Origin: Mobilitalea torta | Lineage (GTDB): Bacteria; Bacillota; Clostridia; Lachnospirales; Lachnospiraceae | DNA length: 64,000 nt | Assembly (NCBI RefSeq): GCF_050433395.1 | Contig: NZ_JBNPXH010000009.1 | Location: 180,898-244,897 of the forward strand | Direction of reading: 5' to 3' | In this document: piece after piece, positions 8,658 to 18,397 of the stretch | Position numbering within the stretch: position 1 is the first letter of the stretch | How the letters are laid out: each line of letters starts with the position of its first letter | The notes under the pieces: generated by a model | Databases searched by the model: none | What the model was told of the DNA's origin: nothing | Seen by the model: only the letters and a program-made list of their open reading frames with translations | Position numbers and translations under genes: made by a program

Positions 8658-9047
8658 TTACATGATTATTGCACCGTCAATATTGGTAAACACCCTGTCT
8701 TCCCCTTCATTCACCGCTGTGATAACCGTATTGTTCTTCACACTGATGATAAAGGCCAGATTGTCCACCATAATCAGGGATTCGTTGATTCCTTTCTCAC
8801 TCGCCTTCCTGGCACCGCTTTCCAAACGCTCCATCTGCTCATCGGTAAGATCGATATTCCTGCTGGCCAGACGCTCGTTGGCATGCTTTGAGAATTTTAA
8901 CTCGCCGGCTTCCTGCCTGCTTCTTAATATTTCGGAAAATGGGGTGCCGCCGCTCTGCTTCTGAACACTGCTTCCTGTATTCTTCACCGCATTCAGCTGC
9001 TGCGTCATCTGTTCAATGGAAGGAAACTGATTCATCGGTATATTCAT
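8658..9047 (-). CDS. Flagellar operon protein of the TIGR02530/FlbG type
   Basis: 129 residues. It resembles the small conserved protein found between flgD and flgE in many Firmicutes flagellar operons (B. subtilis FlbG-like). The recognisable core is FSKHANERLASRNIDLT followed by a helix and the strand pair LAFIISVKNNTVITAV. ATG 9047 has AGGAAGG eight bases upstream and is preferred over the GTG at 9056. The molecular role is not established. Position suggests help with hook capping or assembly, but that is inference. Confidence 0.8.
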   Translation of the reverse strand: MNIPMNQFPSIEQMTQQLNAVKNTGSSVQKQSGGTPFSEILRSRQEAGELKFSKHANERLASRNIDLTDEQMERLESGARKASEKGINESLIMVDNLAFIISVKNNTVITAVNEGEDRVFTNIDGAIIM

Positions 9048-9064
9048 AGGTCTCACCTTCCTTA

Positions 9065-9850
9065 TTAAGTAATATCATCCGGTCCGGTCCCGGCATCCTT
9101 CTTCTCTTCTGCCGTCACCTCGGAATTCTCCACCTTCACTGTGACCTTACCCTCTACGGTAGTTCGCAGGGGATCGTTAAAGCCAACCGTCAGCTTATAG
9201 CTTCCGTTCATCAGACTCGCAAAAACTTCCTTCTTAACGGTCACCTTATTGCCGGACAGGCTCACCAGACTGGAATCAAGCACCATATCCCCAATTGCCA
9301 CAGCCACGTCATCCGCTACGGTTTCACCCGATCCCAGCTTCACCGTGAAGCTCAGGTCCTTGGGATTGTCGGCATCAAAGCTTAAGTCAATCCGTTCTTC
9401 TATTCCCGGAAGTCCTTCCTTCAGCAGATAATCATCTCCCAGCACGGTATCCAGCTGGTCAAAATCATACAATCTGCCGTTCACGGATAATTTCGCCTTC
9501 GTACCGGAGAGGGCAACATAATCTACCGGTCCCTGGATGAGGGTGGAATTGCCGGTGGCACTCTCTGCTTTCAGAATTACCGTCTTGCCCACCAGACTAA
9601 AGGCCTGGGTATTATTGGCCGCCGTGCCCAGATTCTGCAGCTGCTCTAATTGTGAGAAAGTGGCCAGCTGGGCTATGTACTCCGTATCTGTGTTAGGATT
9701 CAAAGGATCCTGGTATTTCATCTGAGTTACCAGCAGCTGTAAAAACGCATCCTTACCCAGTTCATTGGTAGGCCCCTTTTTCTTGCTCTCGGAGGTGGCC
9801 GCTTTTTCCATTACGCCTTCCTTCACATTTTGAACTAACATATCACTCAT
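9065..9850 (-). CDS. flgD: FlgD, hook-capping protein
   Basis: 261 residues. The N-terminal region carries the FlgD signature LGKDAFLQLLVTQMKYQDPLNP and ATFSQLEQLQN (about 30-75). A beta-rich C-terminal part (about 85-240) follows, then a charged tail. FlgD caps the growing hook and is required for FlgE polymerisation. It sits between fliK and the FlbG-like/flgE genes, as in related genomes. The C-terminal region is longer than in minimal FlgD proteins and contains repeated strand segments, probably the tudor/FnIII-type part. Confidence 0.92.
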   Translation of the reverse strand: MSDMLVQNVKEGVMEKAATSESKKKGPTNELGKDAFLQLLVTQMKYQDPLNPNTDTEYIAQLATFSQLEQLQNLGTAANNTQAFSLVGKTVILKAESATGNSTLIQGPVDYVALSGTKAKLSVNGRLYDFDQLDTVLGDDYLLKEGLPGIEERIDLSFDADNPKDLSFTVKLGSGETVADDVAVAIGDMVLDSSLVSLSGNKVTVKKEVFASLMNGSYKLTVGFNDPLRTTVEGKVTVKVENSEVTAEEKKDAGTGPDDIT

Positions 9851-9894
9851 GTATCTTCCTCCTTTCTTCGTAATGTTTCCGCGGTGCCGGATGA

Positions 9895-11355
9895 TTAAGC
9901 CGTATAATCGATCTGGCTTCCCCTGACTCCGGTTGCATCCCGCTCAAAAACTGTCTCGTCCTCTTCTTCGGTCATGTTAACCGCATCGTCCATAGATATC
10001 CGGTTACCTCTGCGGTCTGATTTTGTCTCCTTCTGTCCGTTGAAATCTCCTTCCCGGCTCTGTTCAAAGGAATTAGCCGCAATGGATACCTCAATGGCCT
10101 CCACCTTAAGTCCCTGCTGGTTCAAAGCATCCCGCAGGAGGTGCAGCTGGCTTTCAACAGCCTCTCTGCTGATCTCATTCTGCACAATAAACTGAGCTGT
10201 CATAATACCATTTCTTGATTGAACCGACAGATTCACTCTTCCCAGATGCTCCGGATTAAGCTGTAATTCCATGGAACTCTGATCCGGCCTGACGGTTACT
10301 CTGATTCTTTGAATAATCTGGTCAGCGATCTCTCTGATTTGCACCTGATGAATCTCGCCTCCCTGAACTTCAGTCTGGGTCGTAGAGGATGCTTTCGACA
10401 GGTTGTTGAGAAAGGCTTCAAATTGGTCTGCCGCCTCTTCTTTCTGCTCCCCGCTGCTTCTTTGATTCGACTCTCTGAAGGAGCTCTCCTCTGTCTTGGA
10501 AGTTTCTGCAGATGTTACTCCATAGCTGCCATTGTCCTTTTGACTGACAAGTTCAGAGGCTTCCTCCTTCTTGTCCGGATTCACCGTTTTTTCTGCTTCC
10601 TCTTTGCGAGCCTGTGCAGGAACCTTCCTCCCGCTCTCTGCCGCATCCTCCCCATGAACAGCTTTTTTCTCCTCCATCTGGGGCAATGCACCTTCCAACA
10701 GACTCCTGATCTGCTCCTGTGTCAGTTCCAGACCGGAAGCTTCCTTTACGGTTTCCACTGCTTGAACCAGCTGATTCATGGCATCCGCCAGCGTCTCATC
10801 CGTCAGCACTGCCAGGAGATCGTTTTTCCCATTCTTCGCAAGAACCAGCTGCTGTAAATTCTGAGGCTGCAGCAGATCGGTCAGTTCCATTCCCTGTACT
10901 TCCATAAGCTGATCCAGCTCAGCATCACTGAGACCCAACAGCTCCTTCACCGTATCCCTCACCATATTCAGCATGGCGGAGATCTTCTCCAATGTGGCTG
11001 TATCTCCCGTTATTTTCTCAGGCATGTCTTCCTTCACCTGTCCGGCAGCTGCCTCATTCCGGCTTGACTCTGACTTTCGGCCTGCTTCTGTCTGCTTCTC
11101 CGTCCGTACCTCTGTCTGGGCACCCGCCTTCGAGCTGCTCTGCGCTGCATCCTCCGCCTGTCTGGCATCCGGCTTTTCCGCAGCAGAAGCTTTCCTGCCG
11201 GCATCCGCCGTCTGGTCTGCCGCTTTGGATCCATTCATGGTATTGTCAATGACCAGGTCAAAAGCGCCTGCCGTCTGCTTTCCCTTAAAAGTACCGCTTC
11301 CTGCCGCAGTGCCGTATAACTGGGTGGCTTGATTCATAACGCGCTGCATCGTCAT
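9895..11355 (-). CDS. fliK: FliK, hook-length control protein
   Basis: 486 residues from ATG 11355, chosen because AAAGGAGG lies eight bases upstream. The reading frame is open further upstream but without a ribosome site. The N-terminal two thirds are low complexity and rich in Glu, Lys, Ala, Gln and Ser, as expected for the secreted ruler portion. The C-terminal Flg_hook domain (about 340-440) contains VTVRPDQSSMELQLNPEHLG and VEAIEVSI. FliK measures hook length and switches export specificity through FlhB. The context (YlxF-like upstream, flgD downstream) fits. Confidence 0.9.
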   Translation of the reverse strand: MTMQRVMNQATQLYGTAAGSGTFKGKQTAGAFDLVIDNTMNGSKAADQTADAGRKASAAEKPDARQAEDAAQSSSKAGAQTEVRTEKQTEAGRKSESSRNEAAAGQVKEDMPEKITGDTATLEKISAMLNMVRDTVKELLGLSDAELDQLMEVQGMELTDLLQPQNLQQLVLAKNGKNDLLAVLTDETLADAMNQLVQAVETVKEASGLELTQEQIRSLLEGALPQMEEKKAVHGEDAAESGRKVPAQARKEEAEKTVNPDKKEEASELVSQKDNGSYGVTSAETSKTEESSFRESNQRSSGEQKEEAADQFEAFLNNLSKASSTTQTEVQGGEIHQVQIREIADQIIQRIRVTVRPDQSSMELQLNPEHLGRVNLSVQSRNGIMTAQFIVQNEISREAVESQLHLLRDALNQQGLKVEAIEVSIAANSFEQSREGDFNGQKETKSDRRGNRISMDDAVNMTEEEDETVFERDATGVRGSQIDYTA

Positions 11356-11516
11356 ATTCGTTTCCTCCTTTCCTGTGAGGCTGAAGCGGGTACGTAAAAT
11401 CCGCTTCGCAATTCCTGTTCTCTGATAGTTTGGCTCCGGGAAATAATCTTTCTTCCCAAAGCCTGTATTACAACAGAAGACCAGCTTCTGAATGTAACCC
11501 ATGTAATTATGCCGTA

Positions 11517-12290
11517 TTATGGCACCAGCTTCTCAGCATCCAGATCCAGCATCTTTTTTGTGATTTTTGCCGCTACCACCCGATCCATCTCCGCCAAAAT
11601 TGCCGCACTTTCCTTGGATTTCATGCTGAGCAGGATCTTAGCTACGGACTCCACATCCGCCGTCATGGTTTCCATAATTCTGGCAGCCGCCTCAGGCTCC
11701 ATATTCTTGTAGATATCCGCCTTCTCCTTGATCGCCTCGGAAAATCTCAGCTGCTCCAGCACCTGACGGTAGATCTCCTCCGCCCTTGTGGGGTTGATTT
11801 CCTCATAATAAGCCTTATATTCTTCAATATCCGGAGCCGCATCATTAAAGACCACATTCTTTTCCCAGTCTCCCCTGAGCTTTTCAAAAGCAAGCTGGTT
11901 CTTCTCAAACACTCTCAACCGGTCTATCTCGGCTTGAAGCTCCGCAGCATCGGCACTGCTGTCCTGATTGTTCTTTTTCATATCGGCAATGGTCTGTTCC
12001 AGTTCCTGTATTTTATTCAAAGCCTCCGGCAGGGTCTGGTACTCTCCCTGATTCTCTGCCGACCGATCCACCTCGGGTCCCTCGGAAGGAAGAATTAGAT
12101 TGACGATGGGAACTCCCTTTAAAATCGGACGCAATACTCCTGATCCAAAACCGCCTACATCCAGCTTAATCAACAATGCAAATACGGCAAGCCAGATAAT
12201 AACCAGCAACAGAGCGATGAGCACAGTCAGAACCTTGCTGCTTTCCTTATTCTCGTTATCAAAGGCCGCTGCCTTTTGCTTCTTTGCCAT
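11517..12290 (-). CDS. YlxF/MotE-like membrane protein with MgtE-N-type domain
   Basis: 257 residues: one transmembrane segment (about 20-42), a coiled coil (about 85-130), and a C-terminal helical domain with MEPEAAARIMETM and SKESAAILAEMD. This is the MgtE N-domain pattern found in the flagellar YlxF/MotE family. These proteins sit between fliJ and fliK in Firmicutes, and the related MotE of alphaproteobacteria is a chaperone for MotC. The exact role here is inferred from context. It overlaps the fliJ stop by one base. Confidence 0.8.
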   Translation of the reverse strand: MAKKQKAAAFDNENKESSKVLTVLIALLLVIIWLAVFALLIKLDVGGFGSGVLRPILKGVPIVNLILPSEGPEVDRSAENQGEYQTLPEALNKIQELEQTIADMKKNNQDSSADAAELQAEIDRLRVFEKNQLAFEKLRGDWEKNVVFNDAAPDIEEYKAYYEEINPTRAEEIYRQVLEQLRFSEAIKEKADIYKNMEPEAAARIMETMTADVESVAKILLSMKSKESAAILAEMDRVVAAKITKKMLDLDAEKLVP

Positions 12291-12751
12291 TATCTGTCCT
12301 CCTCATAGGCTGCAGGCCTGCTGTAATTGAAGCTGTTCAGCTCATCCACTTCCTTTTGTTCCTCGCTTTCCAGCTCCAGCAGATATGCCATGAAAGCATT
12401 TTCCTTCAGCCGTTCCTGTGTCTTTCTCTCAACCATTGCGTCATTCAGTCTGATCCGGGCAATCTCCAGCCGGTGAGCCGCGTTTCTTACCACCGCCGTC
12501 TGCTGCTTTATGTTCTGATCCATAATCTCAATTGCCTGGCTGCACTGTCTGATCTTCAGCAGATCCAGTCTGGCGTTTCGCAGATTGCGAAGCTCCTCGA
12601 CGAAGGAATCTCTGCGCTGCTTCATCTGCTCCAGCTTCTCTTCCTCTTTCGTCAGCCGGAGTCTTGCTGCCCCGTAAGCTATTTTCGCCTGATCCTCCAG
12701 CTTTTTTTTCACCTGGAGCAAATTCTCCATACTGTATCGAAATTTTTTCAT
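12290..12751 (-). CDS. fliJ: FliJ, flagellar export chaperone
   Basis: 153 residues, almost entirely alpha-helical coiled coil rich in Lys, Glu, Gln and Arg, beginning MKKFRYSMENLLQVKKKLE, the typical FliJ opening. FliJ works with the FliI ATPase and FlhA to energise export. It starts at the fliI stop (one-base overlap) and ends at the YlxF-like start, so it is embedded in the operon. Coiled-coil sequence alone would be weak evidence, but the opening and position make it secure. Confidence 0.92.
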   Translation of the reverse strand: MKKFRYSMENLLQVKKKLEDQAKIAYGAARLRLTKEEEKLEQMKQRRDSFVEELRNLRNARLDLLKIRQCSQAIEIMDQNIKQQTAVVRNAAHRLEIARIRLNDAMVERKTQERLKENAFMAYLLELESEEQKEVDELNSFNYSRPAAYEEDR

Positions 12752-14067
12752 TATTGATTAAATATCTCCATTAATCTCATCACTTCGTCCTGAAAGTCCA
12801 GCTTCTCATTAACATCCTGCTGAAGAAAAGCATTCACTTCCTTTATCTTTGCTATCGCATAATCAATATCCGGGTTAGAGCCGCTCTTATAGGCTCCGAT
12901 ATTAATCAGATCCTCGGCATCCTGATAGGTTGCCAGTACATTCTTCAGCTTTCCTGCCGCTTCCTTGTGCTCACGGGTCACGATGGAGCTCATGCAGCGG
13001 GAGATGCTCTGAAGGATATCAATTGCCGGATAGTGGTTTTTATGTCCTAATTTACGGGAAAGCATGATGTGTCCGTCCAGAATACTTCTGGCAGTGTCCG
13101 TAATGGGTTCGTTAAAATCATCTCCGTCTACCAGCACGGTATACAGGCCGGTAATGGAGCCGTGCTCCGAATTACCTGCCCGCTCCAGCAGCTTAGGCAT
13201 CTCCGAATATACGCTGGGCGGATATCCTCTGGATACCGGAGGCTCGCCGGAGGCTAATCCGATCTCCCGCTGGGCCATGGAGAAACGGGTCAGGGAGTCC
13301 ATCATCAGCAGAACATCCTTCCCCTGATCGCGGAAATATTCCGCAATGGCAGTTGCCGTTTTCGCCGCTTTCTTACGGATCAGCGCCGGCTTGTCGGAGG
13401 TAGCCACCACCAGCACGGAACGCCGGATACCTTCCTCTCCTAAATCCCGTTCGATGAATTCACGAACCTCTCTGCCGCGCTCTCCGATTAAGGCAATGAC
13501 ATTGATATCCGCTCTGGTATTCCTTGCGAACATACCCAGCAGCGTGCTCTTACCCACTCCGCTGCCTGCAAAGATACCGATTCTCTGGCCTTTTCCCACC
13601 GTGAGCATGGCATCGACCGCTTTCACCCCAAGGGGCAGCACCTCGTCAATAATCTTTCTCTTCAGGGGATCCGGCGGCGGGGCCTCAACGGGATAATACT
13701 TCCCTCCCGTAATCCGGGTAAAGTCCATGGGCTCTCCCAGTCCGTCCAGGGTCTTGCCCAAAAGCTCATCGCCCACGGGCACCTTAATGGCGGAACCGGT
13801 ATTCTCCACCAGGCTTCCGACTCCCACACCGGTCATATCACCGTAGGGCATCAGCAGGATCCTGTTTTCCCGAAATCCAACCACCTCGGCAGGAATCCGG
13901 CTTTCCGATCCTTCGACGGTAATATGGCAGACATCGTTGAGATTTGCACTGGGGCCGGAGGCTTCAATGGTCAGACCTACCAGCTTCACCACCCTGCCAA
14001 TCTCCTGCTCATAGGACCGTTCCAGAAGCTGCCTGTATTTATCCAAATTAATTGCTTCCATCTTCAT
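12751..14067 (-). CDS. fliI: FliI, flagellum-specific ATPase
   Basis: 438 residues, F1-beta-like. Walker A GSGVGKST is at 168-175, the Walker B aspartate is D257 in VLLMMDSLTRF, and GERGREVREFIERDLG lies at about 195-210. It hydrolyses ATP to unfold and feed export substrates, with FliH and FliJ. Three nearby ATGs are possible (14073, 14067, 14061). TTAGGG is nine bases from ATG 14067, which I prefer. It follows fliH by a few bases. Confidence 0.96.
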   Translation of the reverse strand: MKMEAINLDKYRQLLERSYEQEIGRVVKLVGLTIEASGPSANLNDVCHITVEGSESRIPAEVVGFRENRILLMPYGDMTGVGVGSLVENTGSAIKVPVGDELLGKTLDGLGEPMDFTRITGGKYYPVEAPPPDPLKRKIIDEVLPLGVKAVDAMLTVGKGQRIGIFAGSGVGKSTLLGMFARNTRADINVIALIGERGREVREFIERDLGEEGIRRSVLVVATSDKPALIRKKAAKTATAIAEYFRDQGKDVLLMMDSLTRFSMAQREIGLASGEPPVSRGYPPSVYSEMPKLLERAGNSEHGSITGLYTVLVDGDDFNEPITDTARSILDGHIMLSRKLGHKNHYPAIDILQSISRCMSSIVTREHKEAAGKLKNVLATYQDAEDLINIGAYKSGSNPDIDYAIAKIKEVNAFLQQDVNEKLDFQDEVMRLMEIFNQ

Positions 14068-14078
14068 CACCATCTGCC

Positions 14079-14888
14079 CTAACTATCAGCCATCAATCTC
14101 AGATCTGTAATCAGATTATTCAGCTGTACATCCAGGCTGCAGTTAATCACCTTTCCCTGGGTTTCCACCAGACATTGGTTCTTGCCCAGCATCGGATCAA
14201 CCTGGATACGAAGCGCCGCCTCCCGGCCAATGGCCTCCAGCAGCAGATCCATCTGCAGTGACACAGCCTCATAATTCTCTTTGGATACCCGCAGAGTATA
14301 CTCCTCCGCCTTCTCCATATGCCGCAGCGCCTGGGATACTAGATATAGAACCACCTCGTTATGATCTTCCATCATAATGCCGGTAATCTTCTCCACCAGA
14401 GAGGCGATAATCCCCGCGATCTCAGGCTCAAGGGAGGTGACCATTTCCTCATACTGCTTCTCCAAGGCTTCGGCCTTTTTCTCATATTCCGCTTTTAGCT
14501 GCTGTACTTCCGCCCGGCCCTTCTGCATTCCTTCTTCATATCCTCTGGCCTGTCCCTGGGCATGGGCTTCTTTTTTCATTCTCTCCGCCTCCGCCCGGGC
14601 ATTCTCCAGAATTGCGGCGGCCTCCTGGTTGGCATACTCCAGAGTCTTCGCTGTCTTCTCCCCGGTTTCCTGCTCTCCGGCAGGAACCTCTACCGCCATA
14701 GCCTTCAGTCCCTCTACAAAGCCCTCCTGGGCCTGCAGCTGCCTCTGGATCATTGCTTCCTGCAGAATTCTTTTTCTTCGTTCCTCCAGCTCCCGCTCCA
14801 TGTGAAGATAGTTCTCAAGGGTCAGCTTCGTATTCTCTTCATAGCGGATGGAGTAGGCTTTAATTACATTAGACAACGATCTCGTCAC
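14079..14888 (-). CDS. fliH: FliH, flagellar export ATPase regulator
   Basis: 269 residues. Long helical regions rich in Glu/Ala/Lys (about 20-130) include EQTG/AEAERMKKEAHAQG-type heptads. A C-terminal FliH/V-type ATPase E-subunit-like domain (about 150-260) contains ITGIMMEDHNEVV and RIQVDPMLG. FliH binds and restrains FliI. The start is a GTG within the last codons of fliG, overlapping by 20 nt, with GGAGG five bases upstream. An in-frame TTG four codons later is an alternative. Confidence 0.88.
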   Translation of the reverse strand: MTRSLSNVIKAYSIRYEENTKLTLENYLHMERELEERRKRILQEAMIQRQLQAQEGFVEGLKAMAVEVPAGEQETGEKTAKTLEYANQEAAAILENARAEAERMKKEAHAQGQARGYEEGMQKGRAEVQQLKAEYEKKAEALEKQYEEMVTSLEPEIAGIIASLVEKITGIMMEDHNEVVLYLVSQALRHMEKAEEYTLRVSKENYEAVSLQMDLLLEAIGREAALRIQVDPMLGKNQCLVETQGKVINCSLDVQLNNLITDLRLMADS

Positions 14889-15882
14889 CTCCGCCTCTGG
14901 AAATAATAATCTCCGAGGAATCTTCCAGCTTTCTTATAATATTGACAATCTTCTGCTGAGCCTCTTCCACATCCTTCATACGAATAGGGCCCATGTACTC
15001 CATATCCTCCCGTATCATAGTTGCAAGACGTTTGGACAGGTTGTTAAAGATTACTGTCTGAACCGCTTCCACAGAGCCCTTCAGAGCAACTGCCAGTTCA
15101 TTATTATCCACCTCACGCAGAACTCTCTGGATGGACTTATCATCAAGACTGAGGATATCCTCAAATACAAACATCTTACGCCGGATCTCATCTGCCAGCT
15201 CAGGCTCTTCAATTTCCAGGGTCTCCATAATATGCTTCTCGGTACCCCGGTCAACGGTGCCCAGAATTTCAACGATATTGTCTACGCCGCCGACGATTGT
15301 GTAATCCTGATTTACCAGGGACGCCAGCTTTCTCTCCAGCACACGCTCCACTTCCTTGATCACATCCGGAGAGGTGCGGTCCATCTGGGCGATACGCTTT
15401 GCCACATCCGCCTGCTTATCCGGCACCAGGGAGGAGATAATGGTAGCCGCCTGCTGGGGGGACAGATAGGACAGAATCAAAGCGATGGTCTGGGGATGCT
15501 CATCCTGAATAAAGTTCAGCAGCTGAGACGCATCGGTTTTTCGTACAAATTCGAAAGGCCTTACCTGCAGGGAAGCTGTCAGCTTGCCAATGACATCCCT
15601 TGCCTTCTCCGGTCCCAACGCCTTTTCCAGCAGTTCCTTGGCGTAGCCGATACCGCCCTCGGCAATATACTGCTGAGCCAGGCATATCTGGTAGAATTCA
15701 TCCATGACCTGGTCCTTGGTCGCCGGGGAGATGCTCCGGGTATTGGCAATCTCCAGGGTCATAGTCTCTATCTCATCTTCTTTTAAATGCTTGAATATGC
15801 TTGCGGACCGTTCCGGCCCCAGGGAGATTAACAAAACAGCCGCTTTCTGTATTCCGTTGATCTCATTGCCGCCTCGCGCCAT
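14869..15882 (-). CDS. fliG: FliG, motor switch torque protein
   Basis: 337 residues, standard for FliG. The N-terminal domain (GIQKAAVLLISLG) binds FliF. The middle domain has the EHPQTIALILSYL signature. The C-terminal torque helix region is about 280-330, followed by the tail SRGGGDEIVV. FliG contacts MotA and FliM. It lies between fliF and fliH with overlapping ends, consistent with stoichiometric co-expression. Confidence 0.96.
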   Translation of the reverse strand: MARGGNEINGIQKAAVLLISLGPERSASIFKHLKEDEIETMTLEIANTRSISPATKDQVMDEFYQICLAQQYIAEGGIGYAKELLEKALGPEKARDVIGKLTASLQVRPFEFVRKTDASQLLNFIQDEHPQTIALILSYLSPQQAATIISSLVPDKQADVAKRIAQMDRTSPDVIKEVERVLERKLASLVNQDYTIVGGVDNIVEILGTVDRGTEKHIMETLEIEEPELADEIRRKMFVFEDILSLDDKSIQRVLREVDNNELAVALKGSVEAVQTVIFNNLSKRLATMIREDMEYMGPIRMKDVEEAQQKIVNIIRKLEDSSEIIISRGGGDEIVV

Positions 15883-15897
15883 ATCACAACCTCCATC

Positions 15898-17493
15898 CTA
15901 ATCCCAATCTTCATTCAGCCAGTTGCGCAGCAGCTGCGCCACAGCCTCGGGCTGTTCGTCTACAAACTTTTCAATCATTCTGCGAACCTCGGAACCCTCG
16001 CCAAATTCAATATCCTCAATGGTCTGGTTCTCCCTGGTGGTTGCCAGCAGCTGTTCAACCGACAATTCCGGCTCCAGCTCCGTCACATCAACAGGACGGA
16101 TGCCGCGGAATACCACAAAGATCAGAAATGCTACGATCAGCACCGCCAACGCGATCTGCAGATAATCGGTCCAGCTTCTCTCCACGCTGATTCTGGGGAT
16201 GAATACCGGCTGCTCATAAGAAAGGATCGTGATCCTGCCTTCCGGAATTCCTGTTGCCGTGGAAGCCAGAGTATAAAGAGAAGGATCTACCTCCACCCCT
16301 CGGCGGCTGTTATTCTGCATTGCATATTCCTCAAAGGAGATCTCATCCAGCAGTCCCTGCATTTCCAATTCTTCTTCCTTATATGTAACCGCCTTGCGCA
16401 GTACAATGCTCACGGAGGACTCCTCCGGAATGACCGCTCCGATCTCACGCTTTGTATTGGTTACCCGGGTGCTGTGAACATAATCATTCTCCTCAATATC
16501 CACGCTGCCGTTATTGGAGGAAGCATCCGGTATCATATAGTCGGTTCCGTCATTGGAAGATGTGCCGGGAATCCCGCCGGAGGAATTGGCATTTTGTGAT
16601 TTATATCTGTAGTCATGACCAAGAAAGCCCTGTTCCTGATCCGGTGCCGGCAGCAGCTCAGAATAAAGCTCCTCCACCTCATCCATGTTGAGAGCCAAAT
16701 TCGGTGCGATTACCACATCCTCGTAATCTCCGGCTTTCAAAAGGAGCATATAAAGATTGTTAATAAAGGTGTTGCGCAGCTTGTCCTTATAATCCATGGC
16801 GGAATTCACCATACCCGAATAAAGGTCCTTCCCTCCTCCATAGAGCAGGTTCCCCTTCTGATCGGTTACCCGGATCTTGTCCGCCGATTTGTTCCCAATA
16901 ATAGAGGCCAGCATCTCGGCGATAGTCTCCGCCGTCCTTACCTGAAAATCATCGTTTGTTGTCAGCAGGACACCGGCGCTGGTATCCTGGGCCTCGGTTA
17001 AGATGGAAGTCGTGCTCTCCGAAGGAATATAAAATACCTGGGCATCCTCCACACCTTCCATGGTCTTTATGTAATTGCGCACATTGTTCTGCAGATATAA
17101 ATTCAACTTCAGTGAACGGTCATAATTCGTCGTACTCAAACTATTGTTAATCAGCTCATCCAGACTGAGCCCAACCGACGGCATATCATTGCTGGCAATC
17201 AGCAGTACCGCATCCGAATACCGTTTGGTATCTACCATAACGGTTACCCTGTCATCCTCCAGCCGCCATTTAATACCCTCCTCTTTGAGGAGCTCAATCA
17301 CGGCGCTGGCATCCGCCGAGCTCTCCGTAATGGTCAGTACTTCATAGTCCACCTTCTGCCACAGGTAGATCAAAAAGGTAAATGCGAACACAACAACACA
17401 GAAGACGCTGACAATAATCGTCTTCTGCTTGCTGGTATATTTATTCCAAAAATCAAGCAATTGCTTTGGTAGCTGTTTTAATCGATCTGCCAT
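15898..17493 (-). CDS. fliF: FliF, MS-ring protein
   Basis: 531 residues with two membrane helices (about 25-45 and 428-447) flanking a large extracytoplasmic region with ring-building motifs (about 50-220). A Ser/Asn/Gly-rich loop is at 300-345. The C-terminal cytoplasmic tail (VRRMIEKFVDEQPEAVAQLLRNWL) is the FliG-binding peptide. FliF builds the MS ring that seeds the basal body. It follows fliE and precedes fliG, the usual order. Confidence 0.96.
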   Translation of the reverse strand: MADRLKQLPKQLLDFWNKYTSKQKTIIVSVFCVVVFAFTFLIYLWQKVDYEVLTITESSADASAVIELLKEEGIKWRLEDDRVTVMVDTKRYSDAVLLIASNDMPSVGLSLDELINNSLSTTNYDRSLKLNLYLQNNVRNYIKTMEGVEDAQVFYIPSESTTSILTEAQDTSAGVLLTTNDDFQVRTAETIAEMLASIIGNKSADKIRVTDQKGNLLYGGGKDLYSGMVNSAMDYKDKLRNTFINNLYMLLLKAGDYEDVVIAPNLALNMDEVEELYSELLPAPDQEQGFLGHDYRYKSQNANSSGGIPGTSSNDGTDYMIPDASSNNGSVDIEENDYVHSTRVTNTKREIGAVIPEESSVSIVLRKAVTYKEEELEMQGLLDEISFEEYAMQNNSRRGVEVDPSLYTLASTATGIPEGRITILSYEQPVFIPRISVERSWTDYLQIALAVLIVAFLIFVVFRGIRPVDVTELEPELSVEQLLATTRENQTIEDIEFGEGSEVRRMIEKFVDEQPEAVAQLLRNWLNEDWD

Positions 17494-17537
17494 TACCCTT
17501 TATGCTCCTTAGTAAGTATGTATTTGCAGAATTTTCA

Positions 17538-17849
17538 TCAGAACTGCATGTTCATAATCTCTTTGTAAGCGTCTAATACCGCATTGCGAACCGCAACGGT
17601 ATACTGTAATGACAGATTTGCCTTATACTGGGCGACCTGCAAATCAACAGGATTATCTAACAGTCCCATGGCATTGGCCATCTCTGCCTCCTCCGCTGCA
17701 TTGGTATAGGCATTGGTCTCCTGCACCATATTGACCGCAGCCTGAAACAGGCTCTCAAAGGTCGCGTTATTGTTTGGTGTTACTCCTTTTACGGACTGCA
17801 GACCATTCTTGGTAAAATCCGCTATACTACCGATGGATGTGATGTTCAT
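17538..17849 (-). CDS. fliE: FliE, hook-basal body complex protein
   Basis: 103 residues, normal for FliE, which joins the MS ring to the rod. The C-terminal half has the conserved NPVDLQVAQYKANLSLQYTV and final MNMQF segments. The ATG has AGGAGG eight bases upstream. It lies between flgC and fliF. Confidence 0.95.
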   Translation of the reverse strand: MNITSIGSIADFTKNGLQSVKGVTPNNNATFESLFQAAVNMVQETNAYTNAAEEAEMANAMGLLDNPVDLQVAQYKANLSLQYTVAVRNAVLDAYKEIMNMQF

Positions 17850-17864
17850 GGATTACGCCTCCTG

Positions 17865-18302
17865 TTATTTTCCTATTTCAAGAGCTTTCAGCGCCATATT
17901 CTTAGTGGCATTAAAAGCGGTGACATTGGCTTCAAAGGAGCGGGAGGCGCTGATCATATCGGTCATCTCCTGTACCGGGTTAACATTAGGATAAGTTACA
18001 TATCCATCCTCGTCTGAATCCGGATGGGAGGGATCATATACCCTTCTCATGGCGGATTTGGTATCCTCTGCAATCTGTGTAACCTTAACACCGTTCCCCA
18101 CCGTTCCCGAGCTCTTCATCAGTATGTCGCCGAAGGGGGTCACATCCTTTTCTGAAAACACCACTGTTTTACGGCGATACACATTGCCGTCCGCATCACG
18201 GGTCGTACTTACATTTGCAATATTCTGTGAGATAATATCAAGCCTCAGCCGCTGTGCCGACATGCCGCTGGCACTGACATTCATACCATTCATAAATGAC
18301 AT
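17865..18302 (-). CDS. flgC: FlgC, proximal rod protein
   Basis: 145 residues. The N-terminal rod domain has MNVSASGMSAQRLRLDIISQN and the C-terminus VQEMTDMISASRSFEANVTA, the two halves of the rod coiled coil. YPNVNPVQEMTDMI is the FlgC signature. FlgC, with FlgB and FlgF, builds the proximal rod in the periplasm-equivalent space. It starts after GGAGAAG and lies 15 nt before fliE. Confidence 0.96.
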   Translation of the reverse strand: MSFMNGMNVSASGMSAQRLRLDIISQNIANVSTTRDADGNVYRRKTVVFSEKDVTPFGDILMKSSGTVGNGVKVTQIAEDTKSAMRRVYDPSHPDSDEDGYVTYPNVNPVQEMTDMISASRSFEANVTAFNATKNMALKALEIGK

Positions 18303-18397
18303 CTGTTCTTCTCCATTCTACCGCTTCCTGCGGTACAATCATCTTCCGTGATCTATAATGACATCCTTATCTTCTTTGTTTCCTGTGCCGGACTTGC